This document shows positions 53,703 to 62,795 of a stretch of 64,000 bases of DNA, in pieces. Made by a program: the position numbers and the translations under genes. Each line of letters opens with the position of its first letter. Position 1 is the stretch's first letter. The notes beneath the pieces were generated by a model, which was not told the DNA's origin, made no database searches, and saw nothing but the letters and a program-made list of their open reading frames with translations. Location of the stretch: positions 86,370,194-86,434,193 of the forward strand of contig CM077002.1 of NCBI GenBank assembly GCA_039090855.1, given 5' to 3'. This DNA is from Macrothele yani (Eukaryota > Arthropoda > Arachnida > Araneae > Macrothelidae).

Positions 53703-54790
53703 AAAGGTATGTTAAGTGACTTCAGTCTATTCGAAAAACAGAAGTCTTTTGTTTTAGATTTTGATGTGTTGTGTAAAAGAATAGATATAAACAAGTAGCT
53801 GTGGTATCTATATCGTACGCCATGTTTTTCCACTTTTATTATTTCAAAAATCTGAACCTAATGGCAGTTGTAAAAAAGTGAAAAGTAATTGCCTTTGCGA
53901 CTGCTTGGGTAGTCTGTTGGGTCACCGCGCGTCACTGGTGGAACACATGGTAAAACGTTACCATTATGGAGCAGAACAGCTTTTAAGCTCAACTTGCATG
54001 AATAAATGAACATCCTCCAGTCGTTGTCTTTGTAGTATACCCAATATATAAACAAAAGCAATAAGATTATCTGTCATTTTGAAAACGGAAGGAGATCTAT
54101 TTGCCGAGCACAAAACACGGGCATCTGCCACATTCCTTCTAGAAGATTCAGTTGCTGCAGTTTGGACCCCAACAGCTCTGCTTCACTTTTTGGCAATTCC
54201 AGATATCTTACTACAGCATTCAATTCACTCTGGCTAATTTTATGTGGCTGTGAAGACTCTTCAATTGACATGAAATCAGGATCTCTCGATGTAGATTCTT
54301 TCACAATTGACGGATGTTCACTGGCCTTCCTTTCTTCTCCATAATCGAGAGAATAAGAATCTGATGGATCCGGAACAGAAAATTCTTCCCCGTGAGGCAC
54401 TGGGCTCATAGCAGAGGGAATATTTGGATACGTCAAAGGCTGCTTTTTCTTCTTAGAAATACCATGTACAATTGGAGGAGTTCAGGCAAAAGTAACAATC
54501 ATGAAGATGGTTTGTCGGTTTTCTCCACACCATTAGAATTGCAAAACGTATCGATTGTCCTCTTCGGTTCAACCAGCAGAGCAGATTCGTTGCACAGGAT
54601 TCATAACATAGTGTGGGACCCAATACCGGTCCTGGTCACCGATCTCACAACTAAAATAAAGCTGTAGGGTTTCTTTATTATCAGTGTAATGGGTCGCCTT
54701 TGTGATAGCAAAGTAATTTTTCCACAAATATAGCAAACATTTTCCGCAGTGTTCACATATTCACGAGACACATTGACACAATGCAAATGA

Positions 54791-55899
54791 TGACAAGAAG
54801 AAAATGTGGTTGTTGGCGCTCAAGGTTATCCGGACATATCTATATCGGACTTTCGGCGCATACCACCTCCCTCACTCGTATCTTTAAAACTAGAGTTAAT
54901 TCGTGATTTTATGTTCATACTCGTGTTCAGCATGTCCAAATTAGTTAAAAATAGCTATTTTTGTCTGAGATATATTTTGTTGGTTGTTGCCCGGTGTGAG
55001 CTTTAAAAATTGCAATTACGATCAAATTGCTTAATTTGATCGATTTTCGATAATATAAAGAATATCATTAGGATTACTACTTCCGTTTGGAGGGTTTCAA
55101 CTGAAATCTCATAAGTATATACGAATGGCATGGAAACCTTCAATATGAAATTTCATGTCAGTCAGTTTAGCTTTTCAATAATTGTGACCTAAACAACAAA
55201 CAGACAAGAAGGTACATGAATGGGCACACGCAAAGACATTCAAGAAATTTGTGAAGTGAAATGTTTGGACTTAGTTTATTTTTTCATCAAAACGTGTTAC
55301 TTCGAAACAACTGAAATGGGATATATGGACTTAACTTTTTAGTTTTGACTTTTCAGGTTTCGCATTTTTTCATTCTTTTAAAAGGAACTGTTGATCGAAG
55401 TTTTGGTCCAAACATTAACTTGAGATGAACCGAAATAGATATAAATAGAATACATAGGCTTAATTTGCATTTCCACGTCTTTGAGTGCATTTTTCACTCA
55501 TTAAAAACAAAAGCGTTAATGTATTTTTTAGACTAAAGCATTCATTTAAATTGAATTTGTAAGTCTAAAAATTAAATGGATAAAACGAACAAAAAAGTTA
55601 GGAGAAATCTGATACGTATGAAAGTTATTTTTCTTTAAAACATATTTTTAAATAATTTTGTGCATGAGCACGAAAATTACGGGGGAGAATCAAAAAGTAA
55701 AGGCAACATAACCTTTAATACCGGTAACTGTGAGACAATGAACATAACGGTTATTTCACTTCTCCACAGTCCCCTTGTAACGTATACTCTCGATTCACTT
55801 TCCTTTTGTTTTTTACTATCTCTGGTTATTTTATTTTACTATGTAAATTATCTTCTTACTAAACGAGATGTTATTTCTACCGCTGAATGAGATCTGGCA
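54791..55899. other. AT-rich spacer before the LTR element
   Basis: A short open stretch at 55660-55890 has a hydrophobic run but no context; it is treated as chance. Confidence 0.45.
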
Positions 55900-55931
55900 A
55901 TGAGTGTAAGTCATGACGTGGTGGTAGCCAG

Positions 55932-55940
55932 TATAAATAG
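55932..55940 (+). promoter_or_regulatory. TATA box of the LTR promoter
   Basis: TATAAATAG lies within the presumed U3 region, about 30 bp before GCGTTCAACGATACG. A 1.6-kb insert begins 170 bp downstream and would separate the promoter from gag. Confidence 0.6.
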
Positions 55941-56108
55941 GCGCGTTCAACGATACGTAAAGAGAGCGTTTGTTTATGTGAAAGAGAGCTTTTTGTTGAT
56001 GTGCGTAGGGTGAGCTGTTGTTGTACGAAGTGAGCTGTGGTTTATGTGTCAGAAAGCTGTTGTTGTATAAAGAGATCTTCGTTTATGTGAGAGCCAGAAG
56101 TTTCACTA

Positions 56109-57708
56109 CCCAGCAAAAACACAAGTGCTGGGAAACTGCTGGCCACCAGCTGGCAGTGATGGGTCACTGCTGGCTGAAATCTGCCGCTCACGGCCCGGTA
56201 GTGGTCCGTTGGTGGCAGCGCTATCAGTTGGCGAGCCATTGATGGCCCTGCAGCATCGCCGTGAATTGTGGGCCTCCAAGCAAGTGCCACTAGTGGCCCG
56301 TTGCTGGCAACCAATGCAACCCCCCAACAGCAGGTGGAAGCATCGGGACTGCGCATACGCAGAAGCAACACTTGCTGTGTCTCTCATGGTACCAGTTAGT
56401 TGAAGACGACGTTATCGCCATCGTGTTATTTTAGTGGATGTTAAGAAAAAATCCATATGTGGAGAGGCGAATTAATTTCCTAATGAAATTTTACGTCGAC
56501 GAAGATATCAGATTAAGCCGTGAAATACTAGATTACAGCCATGAAATACACCCACTCCATTCTCATGAATAACAATTCATGGATGGAGTGGATGAATAAC
56601 AAGAAAAAATTTGAAACCGCTTGAAACACATATCCTGGAAAACCATAAAAATAGCGTTTGTAGGGAATAAAAAAGAATTATACGCGTACACAATTTATTA
56701 ATTATTTGAAAGAAAAGAAAAAAGCAACGCTATGTGGTGTACTCATCCATATGTTGAATACATAAGACTGGGAGGAATTCGCTTCTAAAAATAACGAGAA
56801 GTAAAATAAAATATCTTTTACTCTTTAAAACAAATGTAGCTTCGGACAACGTAAAGGAAAGACACAACGTTAAAAATGTAACAGAATGTGACATGAACCC
56901 GGGTAAATATATATTTATTCAACAATCTCTTTTCAAGACGGCAAGGACAGTGCAAAACTTTGGAAAGCGACTCTAAGTATGTACACGCCTTGAAAATGAG
57001 TGAAGTTCCCTTAAGGTGAAAAAAAAAAAACTATCGTTACGTTGAAAAAAATTAATTTATTAATTATATGAAACTGACTTTTATGAAAAATACCTCGCAA
57101 TATTATAAAATGAAAGAGGGAAGCATTCGATTACAAATTGCATGCCAAACAGATAGCTTCCAGCACGTGCCTGTGCGTTGTGAATTAGTCCGGTCGGTAG
57201 CGGGCGCGGCTTGCACATAAACGGCCCAGGATCGAATCTAGTCAGATGCAAACGGCGTTTTTCCGGTCTGTCGAGAAAATTTCCCCAGTGCAGTGCGGTG
57301 AATCACAAGCTTCGTAAGGGTAGAAAGAAAGAGTTGTAGCTTTAGGAAACTGCGGTTATCCTTGCTTTTTTTATTGCTAATACTGGGAAATTGGCGGACA
57401 AGATTCGGCAAGCCACCAGTTACGTCACGTGGTTGCTGGCTGCCACTAACGGCCCACTAGCGGACCACATTAGGCTAGCCATCATTTCTGGCAAGTACTT
57501 GCAGGGCCACTGAAGGGCCACTTGTGGCAGCTACGGCCTGTGATGGACCACTGATGGCCCTGTTGTGGCATATGACAACTGATGGGGTGCCAACTGTTGG
57601 CCAGCTGTTGGCCTGAACTGCTGGCCCTTCTGTTGGCCGCCCGGACATTTTATTGACGGTTCGGCAGCGGCAACATAGTGCTGGGCCAACAATACTGTTT
57701 TTGCTGGG
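56109..57708 (+). mobile_element. 1.6-kb non-autonomous DNA element, copy 1 of an inverted pair
   Basis: The terminal inverted repeats CCCAGCAAAAACA (56109) and TGTTTTTGCTGGG (to 57708) are flanked by TA (56107-56108, 57709-57710). Both ends are dense in GGCC/TGGCC words (CTGCTGGCCACCAGCTGGCA; CTGTTGGCCAGCTGTTGGCC). The middle is AT-rich with no reading frame, a hairpin near 56548-56595, and a tRNA-like stretch near 57187-57240. The superfamily is unassigned. Confidence 0.85.
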
Positions 57709-57876
57709 TAATAAAGAATTTGTTGTAAGTACGTTTTTCTCAGTTCATAGTTTTGTCAGATCTCTGTCTGGCTGTTAGGTTTACTTCATTAGTTGATTAT
57801 TATTAACAACCAGCATAAGACTTTATTCATCTTAATTACTACTACAACATTACTAGCAGTTAAAAGCTTGTTCATT

Positions 57877-59539
57877 CCCAGCAAAAACAGTCTTGCTGGG
57901 CCAGCAGTGGGCCATTGCTGGCAGCCAGCACTGCCAGCAATGGCCCAGCACTATGTTGCCGCTGCCGAACCGTCAATAAAATGTCCGGGCGGCCAACAGA
58001 AGGGCCAGCAGTTCAGGCCAACAGCTGGCCAACAGTTGGCACCCCATCAGTTGTCATATGCCACAACAGGGCCATCAGTGGTCCATCACAGGCAGTAGCT
58101 GCCACAAGTGGCCCTTCAGTGGCCCAGCAAGCACGTGCCAGAAATGATGGCTAGCCTAATGTGGTCCGCTAGTGGGCCGTTAGTGGCAGCCAGCAACCAC
58201 GTGACGTAACTGATGGCTTGCCAAATCTTGTCCGCCAATTTCCCAGTATTAGCCATAATAATAATAATAAATAAAAAAAAAAGCAAGGACAACCGCAGTT
58301 TCCTACCGCGACAATTTTTTCTACCCTTACGAAGCTTGTGAATTTACGCACTGCGCTGGGGAAATTTTCTCGACAGATCGGAAAAACGCCATTCGCATTT
58401 GACTAGATTCGATCCTGGGCCGTTTACGTGGAAGCCGCGCTCGCTACCGACCGGACTAATTCACGACGGTCGAGTACGTGCTTGAAGCTATCTGTTTGGT
58501 ATGCAATTTGTAATCGGAATGCTTCCCTCTTTCATTTTATAATATCGCGAGGTATTTCTCATAAAAGTCAGTTTCATATAATTGATAAATTAATTTTTTC
58601 AACGTAATGATAGTTTTTTTTTTTTTTTACGTTAAGGGAACTTCACTTATTTTCAAGGCGTGTACATACTTAGAATCGTCCAAAGTTTTGTACTGTCCTT
58701 GCCGTCTTGAAAAGAGATTGTTGAATAAATATATATTTACCCGGGTTCATGTCACATTCTGTTAAATTTTTAACGTTGTGTCTTTCCTTTCCGTTGTCCG
58801 AAGCTACATTTGTTTTAAAGAGTAAAAGATATTTTATTTTACTTCTCGTTATTTTTAGAAGCGAATTCCTCCCAGTCTTATGTATTCAACCCATGGATGA
58901 GTACACCACATAGCATTGCTTTTTTTTTTCTTTCAAATAATTAATAAATTTTGTACGCGTATAATTCTTTTTTTTTTCCAACAAACGCTATTTTAGTGGA
59001 TTTCCAGGATATGTGTTTCAAGAGGTTTCAAATTTTTTCTTGTTATTCATCCACTCCATTCCATGAATTGTTATTCATGGGAATGGAGTGGGTGTATTTC
59101 ATGGCTGTAATCTAGTATTTCACGGCTTAATCTGATATCTTCGTCGACGTAAAATTTCATTAGGAAATTAATTCGCCTCTCCACATATGGATTTTTTTCT
59201 TAACATCCACTAAAATAACACGATGGCGATAGCGTCGCGTCGTCTTCAACTAACTGGTACCATGAGAGACACAGCAAGTGTTGCCTCTGCGCATGCGCAG
59301 TCCCGATGCTTCCACCTGCTGTTGGGGGTTGCATTGGTTGCCAGCAACGGGCCACTAGTGGCACTTGCCTGGAGGCCCACAATTCACGGCGGTGCTGCAG
59401 GGCCATCAATGGCTCGCCAACTGATAGCGCTGCCACCAACGGACCACTACCGGGCCATGAGCGGCAGATTTCAGCCAGCAGTGACCCATCACTGCCAGCT
59501 GGTGGCCAGCAGTTTCCCAGCTCTTGTGTTTTTGCTGGG
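57877..59539 (-). mobile_element. 1.66-kb non-autonomous DNA element, copy 2, inverted
   Basis: It is the near-identical reverse complement of copy 1, with the same 13-bp termini and TT on both sides (57875-57876, 59540-59541). The 168-bp LTR segment 57709-57876 separates the two. Copy 2 carries an extra palindromic stretch near its left end (about 57890-57945). A T-run replaces the A-run of copy 1. Confidence 0.85.
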
Positions 59540-59671
59540 TTATTATTACTACACTACTAGCAGGAAAGTTTATTCATGATAATTAACAAACAACAAGCAT
59601 TAGAAGAAGCATTAGCTTAGAAGAAGCTGAATTCATTATATAGCTTAGTTAAAAGCTATATTCATTATAAT

Positions 59672-59683
59672 TGGCGCCCGAAC
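59672..59683 (+). other. Primer-binding site, tRNA-Lys type
   Basis: TGGCGCCCGAAC is complementary to the 3' end of animal tRNA-Lys (…GTTCGGGCGCCA). It follows an LTR end reading CATTATAAT. Confidence 0.85.
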
Positions 59684-59721
59684 TTTTCTCGGACACGAGG
59701 TCTTGACAATTATTACCCAGC

Positions 59722-60889
59722 ATGTCTTCCTTACCTGAGACAACTTCAATTTTTCACCCTAAGGCAAGTTTCGAGGGTGATAGTGTTTTTTTTTTTTGAC
59801 AATTTGCAAGAATCCTGTGGGTCTCACTTTGATATGAATGATCTACACGTACCCAGGCATTCTTCACAATTTCGTAATGCACCAGCTTCCTATCACTCTG
59901 AGTCGCGGGTCGTACCTGAGGGAGTTCAATCCTCTCAGCGAAGCAGAATGCTTGCCCATTTCGTGCCGCATGCAGGAACAATTCTTTTCAATGGTTTGGA
60001 GGGATCCTTAAAATTCCTCGAAGATTTGGAAGATCATTTTGATCTCTATAATATTCCTGAAGACTGCAAAGTACAAATCGCAGGCACTTGTTTGAAGGAT
60101 ACCGCTAAGACCTGGTATCGGCAGTGGAGAGTGTCGAACCCGGATTCTCATTATGAGAATTTCCGAGCAGAATTTTTGGAAGTCTTTCCTTTCGGCCTCA
60201 GTCGAGCTAGCCTTGCACAACAACTTTTTTCTCGTCAGCAAGGACCCAACGATAGCCCTGTTGCATTTGCGTTGGAAACAACACGCTTATATAACTTATG
60301 GCATCCACATGCCAGTCATGTCGACATGTTGGATACCCTATTGCAGCAGCTCGACCCATTTTTACAAGATTTTCTTGAGGTTCGACACCCTGCTACAATT
60401 CATGAATGCCTTCGCCTCATACGAACGTATGAAGAGCGACATGGCAAACATGGTTCAACTCACCATGCTCGGGCACCCCGCGAGGCTTATTACGAAAACC
60501 CTCAGCGGCATAATAGGCATAATAACTTTCAGCGCGAGCATACACAAGTGCACGCCCAAGCTTCATACGTTCCACCTGAAAGAAGAGGGGCAAACCAACC
60601 GCGAGTTTCTGAACAATCTTCGGGATATCGTACAAATGCACAGTATGCTCGACCCCGTTCCAATCCGCAGCATTTGGAACGTTTTCATGCTCAGGGCAAT
60701 AATTATTTTTCTGCCCGTGCTGAGAAAAGAAGTAATAGATATGAAAATGCCAACAGACACTCGGAGTTCCCGACGAAGGTTTCACGCAGTTTTCCTCATC
60801 GTGAAAATTTTCCCGATACCCGGCAGGGTCGAGGTTTCAGACCGCATGATAATCCAACCAGGAATCCTTTAAACTTCCAAAGGAAGTAG
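59722..60889 (+). pseudogene. gag: gag of the Ty3/gypsy element, frameshifted
   Basis: The ATG at 59722 opens a short frame that is lost in a T12 run at about 59787. The rest of Gag continues in another frame to TAG at 60889. A capsid-like domain spans about 59985-60450 (ILFNGLEGSLKFLEDLEDHF, then CLKDTAKTWYRQWR, typical of Ty3/gypsy capsids). The C-terminus from 60450 is rich in Arg, His, Asn and Gln with no CCHC zinc knuckle, so RNA binding may rest on basic residues. Gag would form the particle that packages element RNA. Pol starts in another frame, implying programmed frameshifting or reinitiation. Confidence 0.82.
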
Positions 60890-61776
60890 ACCAAGGGTCG
60901 GTCCTGCTTCCTGATACCAAGCATTCTGACCCTAAAACAGTATTAGTGACTGTCCAAACTCCTCAGTTGCCTGATGTATTCTTGACAATTGAAGATATTA
61001 TTGTCGAAACAAAGTTCGACACTGGTTCGGAAATATCAGCCCTAAATACGAAGTTTTGCACTGACAATTTTCCTGCAATACTCGTTCAGCCTGCGACGCA
61101 GTATTTGCGAGGTGCAAATAACGAAATCTTCAGTATCACAGGAACTGTAACATTATCTCTAGGGCTGGGAAAGGATCGTTTTACGCATTCTTTCCTGCTT
61201 ATAGACGAACTACCTGTGAAATGTCTAATGGGAATGGACTTCATTAATACGTTTCAAATAACTCTGAATTTCGTACAACATGTGATTTCCTTTCCGGAAC
61301 CTGTCGAAATGATTCCTACGGTTCCTATGGATATAACGAGTTTGTTATTGAGTAACCAATTGAATGAGAGGCAACGAAACCAGCTTTCTCTACTTTTGCA
61401 GGAAAGCCCTGGTTTATTTTCTGATCAACCTGGTTTCACACAGGTGGTTTATCATGTCATTGACACTGATGGTTCGAAACCGATAGCGACGAAACCTTGC
61501 CCTTGTGCTCCCCATAAGAAACAGGAAATGCAACGTCAAATTGCTGAAATGATTAAACAGGGCATAATAAGGGAATCAACAAGCGCCTGGTCTGCTCCTG
61601 CCTTTTTGGTTCCAAAGAAACAACCCAATGAAATTCGTTTCGTGACAGATTTCCGCAAGCTCAACCAAGTCACGAGAACGATCAAATATCCACTACCTGT
61701 CATGTCGCATATTTTGCATGACCTGTCATCAACTAAATGGATGTCAACCTTGGATTTGGCGAGGGGATATTGGTAG
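60890..61776 (+). pseudogene. pol: pol part 1: aspartic protease and RT fingers, ends at premature TAG
   Basis: The protease active site is FDTGSEISALN (about 61015) and MGMDFI follows. The RT starts with the usual PIATKPCPCAPHKK lead, then IIRESTSAWSAPAFLVPKKQ, RFVTDFRKLNQVT and the motif A segment STLDLARGYW (Asp at about 61752). TAG at 61774-61776 replaces the Gln normally found after YW. The frame is unchanged afterwards, so this is a single nonsense change. Confidence 0.88.
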
Positions 61777-62058
61777 GTGGCTGTACATCCGGACTCTGTC
61801 GACAAAACAGGCTTTGTGACTCCTTTTGGGGCTTATGAATACCTACGTATGCCCTTTGGATTAGCTTCTGCACCTGCTACTTTCCAAAAACTTATGGATA
61901 CGGTTCTCAGACCTGTTCTGGGTCCCCATGTGCATGTATATTTGGATGACATTATTATTACATCCGAGACTTTTGACGAGCACCTTTCTCTGCTCAAACA
62001 GGTGTTCCAACTCATATACAATGCTGGCTTGACGTTAAAACCTAGTAAATCCAGATAG
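61777..62058 (+). pseudogene. pol: pol part 2: RT palm with YLDD
   Basis: FGLASAPATFQKLMD is motif B and VYLDDIIITS (about 61935) is the catalytic box with both Asp residues intact. The frame ends at TAG 62056. Conserved residues (RDEIVYLGLKIT) continue in another frame from about 62062, so a one- or two-base indel lies around 62050. Confidence 0.88.
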
Positions 62059-62061
62059 CGA

Positions 62062-62795
62062 GGGACGAGATTGTATATCTGGGGTTGAAAATCACTCCCC
62101 ACGGCTTATTTACGGATAATGAAAAAATTAGGCCTATTGTTGACTTTCCTCGGCCTAAAACAGCAAAAGAACTCTCACGCTTTCTGGGAATGACCGGATG
62201 GTATCAGCAGTTCGTCCCCGCTTATGCTACAATCTGTGAGCCATTATATGCTTTAAAACGTAAATACAAGAAGTTTGTTTGGACACCTGAGGCTAACGCT
62301 GCTTTTGAAACACTGAAGTCTGCGTTGACTCAGCCTCCTGTGTTGGCTTTCCCGGATCATACTAAGGAATTTGATATTTATACTGACGCATCCGGAGTTG
62401 GTCTTGGTTGCGTTTTGTCACAAGCTGGGCATCCAATAGCTTTTGCGTCTCGTACTTTAGCCAAAGCTGAACGCAATTATTCAGCTACGGAACGTGAATG
62501 TCTTGCTGTTGTGTATGCTCTTGACAAATTTCAATGTTATCTTAACGAATTGACAGTTAACATAATTACGGATCATTCTGCCCTTCAGTATTTGAATTCT
62601 GCTAAGCACCTATCTCAAAGACTTATGAAGTGGGCCCTGAAGTTACAAGAGAGCAATATCAAAATTTCGTATCAGCCAGGTCATAAGAATCAATTACCGG
62701 ATGCATTGTCTCGCGTCCCGATTAGTGGGGTCCCCACAGAAACTACTCCTGGATGTCAGCCTTTACTTCTAATAGCTGATATAACATCCAGATAG
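62062..62795 (+). pseudogene. pol: pol part 3: RT connection and RNase H
   Basis: FLGMTGWYQQFVPAYA is the RT thumb signature. RNase H residues are visible: YTDASGVGLG (Asp, about 62380), ATERECLAVVYALD (Glu, about 62490) and IITDHSALQYL (Asp, about 62570). The domain ends HKNQLPDALSR. TAG at 62793-62795 is in frame with the integrase that follows. Confidence 0.9.

Larger units (their letters stand above)
48406..53937 (+). mobile_element. hAT-4: 5.5-kb hAT element carrying a tandem CTCF-like array
   Basis: The left end is CAGTGACGTGC (48406); the right end is GCGCGTCACTG (to 53937), read inward CAGTGACGCGC. GTGGAACA is exact at 48398-48405 and 53938-53945. Deleting the element and one duplication restores the frame of the interrupted gene. 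The interior in order is: an AT-rich start (to about 48740), the tandem array (about 48745-51245), a GACG run (51249-51265), a CCAAT-rich promoter-like segment (51320-51475) and a broken ZMYM1/TTF-type transposase (51616-53702). The array occupies nearly half of the element and has no counterpart at the right end. Confidence 0.92.
47365..54790 (-). pseudogene. Multicopy arthropod gene of unknown function, interrupted by hAT-4 and a SINE
   Basis: Read on the minus strand, the pieces at 54786-53938 and 48405-47365 form one colinear protein. They begin VCYICGKITLLSQRRPIT (Cys pair, about 54735), then RFAILMVWRKPTNHLHDC (about 54540), YPNIPSAMSPVPHGEEF, SELNAVVRYLELPKSEAELL, DWRMFIYSCKLSLKAVLLHN (about 54020) and GNVLPCVP. 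After the hAT come IHMKEVFNNM, FCCFLWDSRARTFHYKKKDW, SKILLPPLHIKLELMNNFVK, LDFF then SDEHGEPFHQDI, and the SINE. The end is RKRYQKKWN and RDAPETHY near 47420. I know this order from uncharacterised proteins found in many arthropod genomes; I know no function. No intron is evident. Stops, frameshifts and a hairpin conversion at 47907-47957 show it is dead. It may itself be a mobile or retrocopied gene. Confidence 0.78.
55905..59671 (+). mobile_element. 5' LTR of a Ty3/gypsy element, expanded by two nested inserts
   Basis: The right edge is set by the primer-binding site at 59672. The left edge is a guess at TGTAAGTCATGACGTGG (55905). TATAAATAG lies at 55932-55940. Without the inserts (56109-57708 and 57877-59539) the LTR would be about 500 bp. 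The 3' LTR lies outside the window, so the left edge cannot be confirmed. Confidence 0.55.

Noticed and set aside
56018..56400. Alanine/glycine-rich proteins in several frames near 56.1 and 59.4 kb
   Set aside because: These frames arise from GGCC-rich subterminal repeats on both strands and appear in mirror copies.
60153..60872. 239-codon frame inside gag
   Set aside because: It overlaps the capsid frame in another phase and has no domain; the capsid frame has family motifs.
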